NCBI RefSeq assembly: GCF_001911425.1
Contig: NZ_MPPL01000001.1
Coordinates: 5,427,625 to 5,491,624, forward strand
Direction of reading: 5' to 3'
From: Mucilaginibacter polytrichastri
Lineage (GTDB): Bacteria; Bacteroidota; Bacteroidia; Sphingobacteriales; Sphingobacteriaceae
DNA: 64,000 nt
Part shown: one piece after another, positions 56,873 to 64,000 of the stretch
Position numbering within the stretch: the stretch's first letter is position 1
How the letters are laid out: every line of letters starts with the position of its first letter
Position numbers and translations under genes: made by a program
The notes under the pieces: model-generated
Seen by the model: only the letters and a program-made list of their open reading frames with translations
The model's database searches: none
What the model was told of the DNA's origin: nothing

Positions 56873-57774
56873 GCCTGGGCTTTTTGGGTAATTGATAAGA
56901 AAAGTTTTTCGAGGTCTTTATGCACTTTGTGGATGCTGTAAACTGTGTGCCCGTTTTGCACCAGCAGGCGGTTAGTTTCGGCCATAGCTGCTTGCGAGGT
57001 ATAAGGGATCAGCAAAATATCTTTTTTAATATCAGCAACAATGGTTCCGCTTTGCGACAGGAACTGAGCCGCTACATCTGTATTGGCAACCTCTACCTGT
57101 ATCATGGGCTGGCTAATGCTTTCCAGGTCTTTTACATCGCCCTGAAACAATAGCTCACCATGGTTGATGATGCCTACATGGGTTGCCATTTTTTCAACCT
57201 CAGATAGCATGTGGCTCGATACAAATACTGTTTTCTTGTGTTCGCTCACCAGTTTAATCATCAGCTCACGAATCTCTATAATGCCATTAGGATCTAATCC
57301 GTTGGTGGGCTCGTCCAGTATCAGTAATCGTGGGTCGGGCAATAACGCCAGGGCAATACCGAGGCGTTGTTTCATACCTAAAGAGTATTTGCCTGCTTTT
57401 TTATCAGCAGCTTCTTCCAATTGTACCAGGTGCAACATTTCATCAACCCGCTTGCGGGGCAATTGAAGCAACATGGCTCGGTTTAGCAAGTTTTCCCTGC
57501 CGCTTAAGTGGGCGTATAAGGCGGGCTGCTCTATAAGCGACCCAATTTGCGATAAAATATTGATGCGGTTATGTTGCAGGTCTTCCCCAAAAACAGAAAT
57601 GCTGCCTTCCTGTATTTTTAACAGGTTAAGCAGCAATTTTATAGTAGTTGTTTTACCGGCACCATTTGGTCCTAAAAAACCATAAATGCTGCCTTCGGGC
57701 ACATTAAGCGATAATGCTTTTACTACCTGCTGGTTGCCAAAGTTGAATGACAGCCCTTCGGTTTTTATTACCAT
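56869..57774 (-). CDS. ABC transporter ATP-binding protein
   Basis: ATPase of an ABC-2 exporter, 301 residues. Walker A GPNGAGKTTTIKLLL, Q-loop IGSLIEQPALY, signature YSLGMKQRLGIALALL, Walker B LLILDEPTNGLDPNG and the H-switch SSHMLSEVEKMA are all present. The start is ATG 57774 (MVIKTEGLSFNFG); the longer frame from 57798 would overlap the upstream small gene more. Residues about 215-301 form the accessory C-terminal domain. It overlaps the permease gene by 4 bp and the small membrane protein gene by 7 bp. Confidence 0.93.
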   Translation of the reverse strand: MVIKTEGLSFNFGNQQVVKALSLNVPEGSIYGFLGPNGAGKTTTIKLLLNLLKIQEGSISVFGEDLQHNRINILSQIGSLIEQPALYAHLSGRENLLNRAMLLQLPRKRVDEMLHLVQLEEAADKKAGKYSLGMKQRLGIALALLPDPRLLILDEPTNGLDPNGIIEIRELMIKLVSEHKKTVFVSSHMLSEVEKMATHVGIINHGELLFQGDVKDLESISQPMIQVEVANTDVAAQFLSQSGTIVADIKKDILLIPYTSQAAMAETNRLLVQNGHTVYSIHKVHKDLEKLFLSITQKAQA

Positions 57775-57974
57775 ATATTTTGCTGGGCTATTTCGCAAAC
57801 AGCTTTAACTACAACAACGCTTTTGTAAAAAAGAGAAGTGGCGTGTACTGCAGTGTTATCAGCAGCAAATTCTTTGGCTTGGTCTACCTGGTAGCTAATG
57901 CCCATAACAAGGGCAATCATTACTGGTATAAGTAACAGTATAAATGGGTTAAGGTTAGATACTAGCTTTTTCAT
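57768..57974 (-). CDS. Small membrane protein, ABC operon
   Basis: Protein of 68 residues: a hydrophobic N-terminal helix (NPFILLLIPVMIALVMGISY, about 7-26) and a C-terminal amphipathic part (FYKSVVVVKAVCEIAQQ). No family recognised. Its stop overlaps the ATPase start by 7 bp and it has the same orientation, so it is probably translated with the transporter and may be an accessory subunit. The ATG at 57974 is chosen over 57998 because it gives the membrane helix directly. Confidence 0.55.
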   Translation of the reverse strand: MKKLVSNLNPFILLLIPVMIALVMGISYQVDQAKEFAADNTAVHATSLFYKSVVVVKAVCEIAQQNIW

Positions 57975-58055
57975 TGTGTGATTGTTTTGACATAACAAAA
58001 GAACAGCTAATTATTTTACTGCTAAAAAGATTTAGACCAACTGCCACTAATTATA

Positions 58056-58116
58056 GATGAACGGTTTATTAATGATTATTACCGGTTCATCGTAACAAAT
58101 TGCCAGTTCATCGGTC
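58056..58116 (+). promoter_or_regulatory. Three GATGAAC/GTTCATC boxes before the LytS-like kinase gene
   Basis: GATGAACGGT (58056-58065) faces ACCGGTTCATC (58081-58091), and GTTCATCGGTC (58106-58116) follows with 25-bp spacing to the second. The last two are direct copies of one site; LytTR regulators typically bind paired sites spaced about two helical turns apart. Autoregulation by the LytTR response regulator encoded downstream is the inference. Confidence 0.5.
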
Positions 58117-58177
58117 AAAGTGGGGTATATATATAAAACGTAGGGGTAAAATAGATGCTAATACTATCTTTAATGCC

Positions 58178-59188
58178 ATGAAGAGAGGCTGGCAAGTTTT
58201 CTGGCATGTATTTTTTTGGATAAGTGTAATCTCGTTTTTTGTGCTTGTTATTCATAACAATACCAAAATGAGCTGGGAGCAGGCGCTTGTTATATTTTTA
58301 GGCTACGGTATAATTAACATCGGCCTTTTTTACCTTAACTACCTGGTATACATACCACTATTTCTGGATAAGAAAAAATTCAGGATGTATGCGCTGATCC
58401 TGATACCTACCATTATATTGTTTGGCGTAGGTAAGTACGGTGTAGCCTTACTATTTAAATCGTATATACTAACCGAGAAGGGGCATACCACTACTTTCGG
58501 AATGTATTTTCTGAATACATTATTTTCCAGCCTGATCTTTATTTTTCTGAGTACGGTTTTAAAATTTACGATGGACTGGTTCCTGAACGAACGTGTACAG
58601 CGCGATTTGGAAAACCAGCGTTTAACTGCCGAATTATCATTCCTTAAATCGCAGATTAACCCGCACTTTTTGTTCAATTCACTTAATACCATCTATTCGC
58701 TGGCCTACCAGCGGTCTGAAACCACGCCCGAGGCTGTTTTAAAGCTGTCGGAAATTATGCGGTACATGCTGTATGAGTGTAACGATAACAAAGTTGATCT
58801 GGATAAAGAATTGAAATACCTGCAAAATTATATCGACCTTCAAAAAATCCGTTTCGGCAACAAGGCTTTTATAGATTATAGCGTTATAGGCGAGGTTGAC
58901 CATCAGCGTATCGTTCCGCTGATATTGATATCATTTGTAGAAAATGCCTTTAAACATGGCGTTGCCAACGATCCGGAACACCCTATTGTGCTGGCATTAA
59001 CCGTTACCGATAGTAAACTTAACTTTTATGTACATAATAAAAAGCACCAGCACAATCGCGATGCCGCCGGGGGCATTGGTTTAAACAATGTGCAGCGGAG
59101 ATTAAATTTGCTGTATCCGGGTAAATATACCCTCACAATACAGAACGAGGTTGACACATATTCTAGCGAATTATCATTAGTTTTATAG
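58178..59188 (+). CDS. LytS-type histidine kinase
   Basis: Sensor histidine kinase of 336 residues from the ATG at 58178; a TTG at 58100 would place 26 charged residues ahead of the first helix. Four hydrophobic segments (about 9-25, 40-60, 68-88, 110-132) form the sensor. The His_kinase domain starts at LKSQINPHFLFNSLNTIYSL with the phospho-acceptor His in NPHFLFN; the HATPase part has FVENAFKHGV (N box) and GGIGLNNVQRRL. Its partner, the LytTR regulator, begins 3 bp after the stop. Confidence 0.92.
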   Translation: MKRGWQVFWHVFFWISVISFFVLVIHNNTKMSWEQALVIFLGYGIINIGLFYLNYLVYIPLFLDKKKFRMYALILIPTIILFGVGKYGVALLFKSYILTEKGHTTTFGMYFLNTLFSSLIFIFLSTVLKFTMDWFLNERVQRDLENQRLTAELSFLKSQINPHFLFNSLNTIYSLAYQRSETTPEAVLKLSEIMRYMLYECNDNKVDLDKELKYLQNYIDLQKIRFGNKAFIDYSVIGEVDHQRIVPLILISFVENAFKHGVANDPEHPIVLALTVTDSKLNFYVHNKKHQHNRDAAGGIGLNNVQRRLNLLYPGKYTLTIQNEVDTYSSELSLVL

Positions 59189-59190
59189 CC

Positions 59191-59922
59191 ATGATCAGAT
59201 GTCTGGTAGTTGATGATGAGCCTTTAGCCCTGCACATACTGGAAGATTATATTTCCAAAGTGCCGTTTTTACAACTTATAAAGGCCACAACAAACCCAAT
59301 AGAAGCTTTAACTTTAGTACAGGACGGAGGTATAGACCTCGTGTTTTTAGACGTGCAAATGCCCGAACTAACCGGCCTGCAATTTTTAAAAATATCAAAC
59401 GGTAAAGCCAAAGTGATATTAACCACCGCTTACCCACAATATGCCTTAGAGGGCTACGAGCTGGATGTGGTTGATTACTTATTAAAGCCAATTGCTTTCG
59501 ACCGTTTTTTTAAAGCGGTACAAAAGGCGCAAGGCATTATACAGCCTGCTGCCAAGCCGGTTGTTAAAGAAGAACCACCGCAAGCCCAGTACGATGATTT
59601 TTTAAGCGATTTTATCTTCGTAAAAACCGAGCATAAAATTCAGAAAGTATACCTGCACGATATTATGTTTATCGAGGGGCTAAAGGATTACATTTCTATT
59701 TTTACACCCGAAGAACGCATCATCACGCTACAGAATATGAAAAAGATGGAAGATGCCCTGCCCGAAAAGCATTTTGTGCGCGTGCATAAATCATACATCG
59801 TGGCGTTGAACAAAATTGATAGTATTGAGCGCAGCCGTATTAGCATTGGCGAAAAAGTTATCCCGATAGGGGATACCTACCGCGATTTGTTTTTTGATAA
59901 GATAGAGGATAGGAATATATAA
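59191..59922 (+). CDS. LytTR-family response regulator
   Basis: Transcription regulator of 243 residues. Receiver domain (about 1-120): acidic pocket VVDDEP, phospho-acceptor Asp in LVFLDVQMPELTG (near residue 55), Lys in LLKPIAFDRF. LytTR DNA-binding domain (about 145-240): FVKTEHKIQKVYLHDIMFIEGLKDY in part, VRVHKSYIVALNKIDSIE and the closing VIPIGDTYRDLF. These bind DNA by beta strands. It is translationally coupled to the kinase and probably acts on the boxes at 58056-58116 and on unknown targets. Confidence 0.95.
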   Translation: MIRCLVVDDEPLALHILEDYISKVPFLQLIKATTNPIEALTLVQDGGIDLVFLDVQMPELTGLQFLKISNGKAKVILTTAYPQYALEGYELDVVDYLLKPIAFDRFFKAVQKAQGIIQPAAKPVVKEEPPQAQYDDFLSDFIFVKTEHKIQKVYLHDIMFIEGLKDYISIFTPEERIITLQNMKKMEDALPEKHFVRVHKSYIVALNKIDSIERSRISIGEKVIPIGDTYRDLFFDKIEDRNI

Positions 59923-59931
59923 GATGTTTTG

Positions 59932-60006
59932 ATGTGCAAATATGCAGATGTGCAAATTATGACCTTCAAATCATCCGCACGTATGCATATCATCATATTT
60001 GCACAT
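59932..60006. repeat. ATGTGCAAATATG inverted repeat between convergent genes
   Basis: Perfect 13-bp arms ATGTGCAAATATG (59932-59944) and its complement (59994-60006), with an extra direct copy GATGTGCAAA at 59948-59957. The right arm covers the last codons of the acyltransferase gene. It looks like a dispersed repeat or a weak terminator. Confidence 0.55.
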
Positions 60007-60748
60007 ACCCTGGTGCTTGCCTTAAAAAAGCTTTGATTTCATTTTCGGCTTGCAGAACAACTTCTTCGGGAGTGCCTGTGGCTGGTTCTATGGGAGCTAA
60101 TACACTAAATTTTAAATGCTCAAACGTACTTAACGGAAATATGCCGTGACGTACCATTTTCCATGAATTTTCTATACCGATAGGCACAATTAAGGCATTG
60201 GGGCATTTTTTAAGGATTGTAGCTATACCCGCAGCCCTGAAAAACTTAACATTACCATCTTTAGATCGTGTACCTTCCGGGAATATCACTGTCGACCAGT
60301 TATTATCTTTTATCCGTACGCCAAGTTTTAGTAACTCGGCAATCGCCTGGCGTTGGTCTTTACGATCGATGTTGGCACCACCACCCACTTTAAGGTTGTA
60401 CGAGATAGATGGGATATTTTTAGTCAGCTCTATTTTAGAGATAAACTTTGCATGGTATTTACTCAACCGCCAGATAAGCGGTGGGATATCATACATGCTT
60501 TGGTGATTGGCCACAAATATAATTGGCCGGTTTAATGGCAGCGTCTGATTGTTGGTAAAGCTTACCCGGTTACCAAGCACATAGTAGCTGGCCGTTAAAA
60601 AAAAGTTTAAAACATCAACCGAATATTTGTGTGCCCGGTAGCCTATAAATTTATAACAAACCCATTGAACGGGTTGAAAAATAACGAGTATAAGCCCAAA
60701 TACGATATAATGTATTGGCGTTAAAATGAATCCAAAAAGTTTTCTCAT
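59993..60748 (-). CDS. 1-acyl-sn-glycerol-3-phosphate acyltransferase (PlsC-like)
   Basis: Membrane-associated acyltransferase of 251 residues, transferring an acyl chain to lysophosphatidate in phospholipid synthesis. N-terminal helix (about 5-30), then the acyl-acceptor motif NHQSMYDIP (H-x4-D), the second motif IDRKDQRQA region and the substrate motif FPEGTRSKDG, and VPIGIENSW. A single-gene unit with its own -7 box 7 nt upstream. It could also act on ornithine or other lipids, as this superfamily does. Confidence 0.92.
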   Translation of the reverse strand: MRKLFGFILTPIHYIVFGLILVIFQPVQWVCYKFIGYRAHKYSVDVLNFFLTASYYVLGNRVSFTNNQTLPLNRPIIFVANHQSMYDIPPLIWRLSKYHAKFISKIELTKNIPSISYNLKVGGGANIDRKDQRQAIAELLKLGVRIKDNNWSTVIFPEGTRSKDGNVKFFRAAGIATILKKCPNALIVPIGIENSWKMVRHGIFPLSTFEHLKFSVLAPIEPATGTPEEVVLQAENEIKAFLRQAPGYVQI

Positions 60749-60755
60749 AAAAAAG

Positions 60756-60763
60756 CAAAGTTA
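60756..60763 (-). promoter_or_regulatory. -7 box TAACTTTG of the plsC-like gene
   Basis: Minus-strand TAACTTTG with 7 nt (CTTTTTT) before ATG at 60748, implying a leader of at most a few nucleotides. Confidence 0.5.
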
Positions 60764-60793
60764 TGCTTTTGCAGTAAATGATAAAACAGCTTT

Positions 60794-61360
60794 TTAAGGC
60801 AGCCTGTTTTCTAATATTAAAAGCTGTACACGTAAAACTGCAGCAACGGTAAGCGAATCGGTAATTTCATTATTGCAAACCATGCGATAAACCTGGTTAA
60901 AGGGTACCTTGTTTACAATCAGTTGTTCGGTTTCTTCCGGCTCGGCTTCAAATTGCTCCAGGCCACGGGCTAAATATATAATGCCTAGCTCATCACTTAC
61001 CGAGTTAGATAGGTGTAATTGCTGTAACTCTGTCCAGTATTTGGCTTTAAGGCCGGTTTCCTCCAATAATTCGCGCTTTGCCGAATCCAATGGGGGGCCT
61101 CCATCCAAAGGCCCGCCTCCCTCTGGCATCTCCCAACTATATTGGTTGATGGGGAAACGATATTGCCCTACCAGATAAGTATTCAATTCATCGTCTAATG
61201 GGAATATACCGATAGCGATATTTTTAAAATGGACTTTGCCATATATGCCCGGGTTGCCCGATGGATTAATAACTTTAAATTCTGTTACATCGATCCATGG
61301 GTTATCGTAAACCGGTTTCTCGTCTGTTATTTTCCAGGGGTTGTGGTTAGGGTGATGCAT
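60794..61360 (-). CDS. NUDIX hydrolase (ADP-ribose pyrophosphatase-like)
   Basis: Protein of 188 residues with a complete NUDIX box GGPPLDSAKRELLEETGL (G-x5-E-x7-REL-x-EE-x-G pattern, with a short insertion). EMPEGGGPLDGGPP precedes it, as in the ADP-ribose/nucleoside-diphosphate-sugar pyrophosphatase branch. It would cleave an X-diphosphate substrate with Mg2+, but the substrate is not certain. The two proline/glycine-rich copies (GGGPLDGGPPLD) lengthen the loop before the box. Single gene with a -7 box 5 nt upstream. Confidence 0.88.
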   Translation of the reverse strand: MHHPNHNPWKITDEKPVYDNPWIDVTEFKVINPSGNPGIYGKVHFKNIAIGIFPLDDELNTYLVGQYRFPINQYSWEMPEGGGPLDGGPPLDSAKRELLEETGLKAKYWTELQQLHLSNSVSDELGIIYLARGLEQFEAEPEETEQLIVNKVPFNQVYRMVCNNEITDSLTVAAVLRVQLLILENRLP

Positions 61361-61365
61361 GGGAG

Positions 61366-61373
61366 TAAAGATA
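61366..61373 (-). promoter_or_regulatory. -7-like box TATCTTTA of the NUDIX gene
   Basis: Minus-strand TATCTTTA with 5 nt (CTCCC) before ATG at 61360. It differs from consensus at the last base but keeps the same position as the other leaderless cases. Confidence 0.4.
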
Positions 61374-61405
61374 ATGATCGATACATGATATGCTGAGGAT
61401 ATTAA

Positions 61406-61440
61406 AACAAAAAAGCGACCCGGTAACCCGGGTCGCTTTT
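61406..61440 (-). terminator. Terminator of metK
   Basis: AAAGCGACCCGG pairs with CCGGGTCGCTTT (12 bp), with A-run and T-run flanks; strong and probably bidirectional. Confidence 0.9.
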
Positions 61441-61462
61441 CAATATAAATTGTATGCTTGGT

Positions 61463-62713
61463 TTATAAGCCGAAAGCGGCTTTTACTTTCTCAACATAAT
61501 CCAACTTTTCCCAGGTAAACAATTCAACTTCTCTTTGAATTGATTCGCCGTTGGGGGTGTAAAATGTTTTGGTTACTACTTCGCTTGGTTTACCAAAATG
61601 GCCATACGCTGCGGTTTCACTGTAAATAGGGTTGCGCAGTTTAAAGCGGGTTTCAATGGCGTAAGGTGTCATATCAAAAATGGCTTCTACCTTTTTAGCA
61701 ATTTCACCGTCGTGCAGGTTAACATTGCCTGTACCATAAGTATTTACATAAATACCCATCGGCTGTGCAACACCAATAGCGTATGATACCTGTACCAATA
61801 TCTCGCTGCAAACACCGGCAGCTACCAGGTTTTTAGCAATGTGGCGGGTTGCATAAGCGGCAGAACGATCTACCTTTGATGGATCTTTACCAGAGAAAGC
61901 ACCACCACCGTGTGCGCCTTTACCACCATAAGTATCTACAATAATTTTACGGCCGGTTAAGCCGGTATCTCCATGCGGGCCACCAATTACAAATTTACCG
62001 GTTGGGTTAATGTGGTATTTAATGGCATCGTTAAAAAAGTGGGCATATTTAGGATAGCGTGCTTTAACGCGGGGAATAAGGATGCCGATAATGTCTTTGC
62101 TGATTTTGGCCAGCATCGTTTTCTCTTCGTCAAAATCATCGTGCTGGGTCGATATTACAATGGCATCAATACGTTGCGGCTGATTGTTATCGTCATACTC
62201 CAGTGTAACTTGTGATTTTGCATCCGGGCGAAGGTATTTAATCTCGGTGTTTTCGCGGCGGATGGCAGCCAACTCCAATAATAAAGCATGGGCAATATCC
62301 AGTGCTAAAGGCATGTAGTTGTCGGTTTCGCTGGTAGCATAACCAAACATCATTCCCTGGTCGCCTGCACCTTGTTCTTCTTTGGCGGTACGGTCAACAC
62401 CCTGGTTAATATCCGGCGACTGCTCGTGGATGGCCGATAGCACACCGCATGAGCTGCCATCAAACATATATTCGCCTTTGGTATAACCAATTTTGTTGAT
62501 TACATCACGGGCAATTTTTTGTACATCGAGGTAAGCTTTAGACTTTACTTCACCGGCTAAAATTACCTGCCCTGTTGTTACCAGGGTTTCGCAGGCTACT
62601 TTTGATTCGGGATCGAAAGCTAAAAAGTTATCTATAAGGGCATCTGAAATCTGGTCGGCAACTTTATCTGGGTGGCCTTCTGATACTGATTCTGAAGTGA
62701 ATAAATAGGGCAT
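61463..62713 (-). CDS. metK: S-adenosylmethionine synthetase
   Basis: Makes SAM from methionine and ATP, 416 residues, full length (three-domain MetK). SVSEGHPDKVADQISDALID, GDQGMMFGYA, GGPHGDTGLTGRKII and GGGAFSGKDPSKVDRSAAYA are the family's ATP- and methionine-binding motifs. The K-x2-Y-type catalytic and metal-binding acidic residues are retained. Single gene; supplies SAM for methylation, including the RlmI-like enzyme in this window. No SAM riboswitch was recognised upstream. Confidence 0.98.
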   Translation of the reverse strand: MPYLFTSESVSEGHPDKVADQISDALIDNFLAFDPESKVACETLVTTGQVILAGEVKSKAYLDVQKIARDVINKIGYTKGEYMFDGSSCGVLSAIHEQSPDINQGVDRTAKEEQGAGDQGMMFGYATSETDNYMPLALDIAHALLLELAAIRRENTEIKYLRPDAKSQVTLEYDDNNQPQRIDAIVISTQHDDFDEEKTMLAKISKDIIGILIPRVKARYPKYAHFFNDAIKYHINPTGKFVIGGPHGDTGLTGRKIIVDTYGGKGAHGGGAFSGKDPSKVDRSAAYATRHIAKNLVAAGVCSEILVQVSYAIGVAQPMGIYVNTYGTGNVNLHDGEIAKKVEAIFDMTPYAIETRFKLRNPIYSETAAYGHFGKPSEVVTKTFYTPNGESIQREVELFTWEKLDYVEKVKAAFGL

Positions 62714-62821
62714 AATTATTTTTTAAAAACAGATATACGGAAAAATAGGGAAGGAGGGCTGCGCAAGGCAATCTAAAAAAAGGAGCACGGGTTTAGCACT
62801 TTTTTATGTGGTTGCAATCCG

Positions 62822-62843
62822 GTCTTATAAATTGGTATAAGAC
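62822..62843. promoter_or_regulatory. GTCTTATA-N6-TATAAGAC palindrome between metK and the lipid kinase gene
   Basis: Perfect 8-bp arms with a 6-bp spacer, about 110 bp before metK and 95-115 bp before the divergent kinase gene. Size and symmetry suit a dimeric repressor or activator; the regulator is unknown. Confidence 0.45.
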
Positions 62844-62908
62844 AAACTAAATCAGTCCACTTCCGACTGGCAAAATTAAAACATTTTTAATTAAAGCCAA
62901 ATTACGTT

Positions 62909-62916
62909 TACTTTTG
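62909..62916 (+). promoter_or_regulatory. -7 box TACTTTTG of the lipid kinase gene
   Basis: TACTTTTG ends 21 nt before the TTG start at 62938. A start at the TTG at 62914 would lie inside the promoter box, so 62938 is preferred. Confidence 0.5.
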
Positions 62917-62937
62917 GTTCCATATTTAAAAGTTAAA

Positions 62938-63825
62938 TTGAAAAAGAGCGCATTATTTATTATTAACCCGGTTGCAGGCGGCAAAAGCAAGGATAAAGTG
63001 CCGGAGTTAATAGACCGCTATCTGGATAAAAATAGCTTTACCTATAAAATACTATTTACCCAAGCCCCGGCAGAAGCTCATGCAATGGCAACACAGGCCA
63101 TACCAGATTATGATATTATAGTTGCTGTAGGTGGCGATGGTACCGTAAACGAGATTGCTTCGGCATTGGCAGGTACCAAAGCAATATTTGCGGTTATCCC
63201 GTACGGCTCGGGCAATGGGCTTTCGCGCTTTTTGCACATCCCTATGGATACGGCAGCAGCAATTAAAAACCTTAACTATTTGTGTGTAGAAACCATTGAT
63301 GGGGCCAAAATGGATGGTAAATGGTTTTTTAACATGGCGGGTATGGGCTTTGATGCACACATCAGCGAAGTTTTTTCGCATCAGAAAGAGCGTGGGTTCA
63401 GCACTTATTTTAAATCATCGTTACAGGAAATAACAAATTACAAGCCGCAAACGTATCATTTAACTATCGATGGTAAAAGTTATAAGCGCGAAGCATTTAT
63501 GCTCAGCTTTGCCAATTCGTCGCAATATGGTAACAATGCACACATTTCGCCGCATGCTTCTGTACAGGATGGGTTAATAGATGTTTGCGTGATCAAACCT
63601 TTTCCTTTATATCTTTTCCCGAGGATGGGTTTGCGGATGTTTTTTAAAACGGCCGATAAGTCTAACTATGTAGAAATTATAAAAGGCAAACACATAGAAG
63701 TTAAGCGTAAAGAGGCGGGCCCCGCGCATTTGGACGGCGAGCCGCAGATTTTTGGGAATGATACCTATATAGAAGTGGTGCCCCGCATATTAAATATAAT
63801 AGTAGGTAAAGGTTACAAGCAGTAA
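62938..63825 (+). CDS. Diacylglycerol/lipid kinase (YegS/DagK family)
   Basis: ATP-dependent lipid kinase of 295 residues using the TTG start at 62938 (LKKSALFIINPVAGGKS is the family N-terminus). The nucleotide motif VAVGGDGTVNEIASAL and YGSGNGLSRFL are in the N-terminal domain; the C-terminal beta domain has FNMAGMGFDAHISEVF and DGLIDVCVIKPFP. The family phosphorylates diacylglycerol or related lipids to recycle phosphatidate, fitting the PlsC-like gene nearby, though the real substrate is unknown. The SUI1-type gene follows after 5 bp. Confidence 0.9.
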   Translation: MKKSALFIINPVAGGKSKDKVPELIDRYLDKNSFTYKILFTQAPAEAHAMATQAIPDYDIIVAVGGDGTVNEIASALAGTKAIFAVIPYGSGNGLSRFLHIPMDTAAAIKNLNYLCVETIDGAKMDGKWFFNMAGMGFDAHISEVFSHQKERGFSTYFKSSLQEITNYKPQTYHLTIDGKSYKREAFMLSFANSSQYGNNAHISPHASVQDGLIDVCVIKPFPLYLFPRMGLRMFFKTADKSNYVEIIKGKHIEVKRKEAGPAHLDGEPQIFGNDTYIEVVPRILNIIVGKGYKQ

Positions 63826-63830
63826 ACGAT

Positions 63831-64000
63831 ATGGCAAATAAAAATAAGCAGGTATTTGGCGTAGTATATTCTACCGATCCCGATTTTCAGTATCAGGCCG
63901 AAGGGGGCAGCAACCAGGAAACCCTGCCGCCACAACAGCAAAACCTTAAAGTATTTCTGGACAGAAAAGGCGGCAGCAAGCTGGTAACCCGCATTAATAA
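63831..64000 (+). CDS. SUI1/eIF1-family translation factor (partial, 3' end outside window)
   Basis: The first 56 codons of a small protein: MANKNKQVFGVVYSTDPDFQ, then LPPQQQNLKVFLDRKGGSKLVTRI. The VVYSTDPDF start and PPQQQxLxVxLDRK stretch match bacterial SUI1/YciH-type factors, which are about 110 residues and related to eIF1; their role in start-codon fidelity in bacteria is not settled. It starts 5 bp after the kinase gene stop, so it is probably co-transcribed. The C-terminal half of the SUI1 domain is outside the window. Confidence 0.88.
   Translation, partial: MANKNKQVFGVVYSTDPDFQYQAEGGSNQETLPPQQQNLKVFLDRKGGSKLVTRIN

Noticed and set aside
62714..62937. Possible SAM riboswitch before metK
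   Set aside because: I could not fit the known SAM-I or SAM-II core to this 224-bp interval; only a palindrome and a promoter were visible.
1..64000. CRISPR array, tRNA, rRNA or prophage genes
   Set aside because: No regularly spaced direct repeats, no cloverleaf with a TTCGA-type arm noticed, and no phage structural genes. The repeats present are palindromic and dispersed. A tRNA scan was not possible here.

Overview
The window reads as chromosome of a Bacteroidota bacterium, most likely Sphingobacteriaceae and close to Mucilaginibacter or Pedobacter. The grounds are the TAnnTTTG type -7 promoter boxes, the lack of Shine-Dalgarno sequences, TonB receptors with N-terminal carboxypeptidase-regulatory-like domains, a DUF4270 lipoprotein, a CarB without its C-terminal regulatory domain, and many lipoproteins and AQ-type signal peptides. 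Species assignment is inference; no rRNA or tRNA gene was seen.

Layout. 1-6.4 kb: end of an M20 amidohydrolase, a TlpA-like thioredoxin, acyl-CoA dehydrogenase, a small XRE regulator and an M13 metallopeptidase. 6.5-8.1 kb: nicotinamide riboside salvage (PnuC and a NadR-like kinase) split by a GIY-YIG gene bounded by near-perfect 33-bp inverted repeats. 8.2-12 kb: ECF sigma factor, anti-sigma-like membrane protein and two DUF4097-like exported paralogues. 12.3-20 kb: rRNA methyltransferase, CsaA/SdpI-like/TadA operon, superoxide dismutase, an oxidoreductase pair and RadA, whose gene carries an in-frame genomic repeat. 20-32.5 kb: NHL-repeat lipoprotein, DUF4920-like protein, CarB, PanC/PanD, a glycogen-synthase-like N-terminal domain protein, DUF4270, GlmS and OxyR. 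32.5-41.3 kb: two siderophore-type TonB receptors and a PepSY protein under look-alike promoters, with a serine hydrolase and an ArsR/SRPBCC/VOC operon between them. 41.5-46.1 kb: RNase G, a 29-residue ribosomal-type basic peptide, TPR protein and HU, divergent from MutY and SSB. 46.2-55.4 kb: peptidases and serine hydrolases, one frameshifted. 55.4-56.1 kb: a REP-associated tyrosine transposase (RAYT) broken by a stop codon and wrapped in its own repeats. 56.1-64 kb: ABC transporter, LytS/LytT-type two-component pair, PlsC-type acyltransferase, NUDIX, MetK, a lipid kinase and the start of a SUI1-type factor.

How the genes work together. Iron and oxidative stress meet at oxyR, the two receptors and the PepSY protein: both receptor promoters have the same architecture and carry the same 19-21 bp box. 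PanC and PanD make pantothenate; PnuC and the kinase recover NAD precursors. MutY, RadA and SSB maintain DNA.

The most unusual content is repeat-related: (a) the GIY-YIG unit with terminal inverted repeats; (b) the RAYT with its repeat on both sides and inside its reading frame; (c) the repeat translated inside RadA. A second theme is short leaders: seven genes have a -7 box ending only 3-7 nt before the start codon, suggesting leaderless or nearly leaderless mRNAs.
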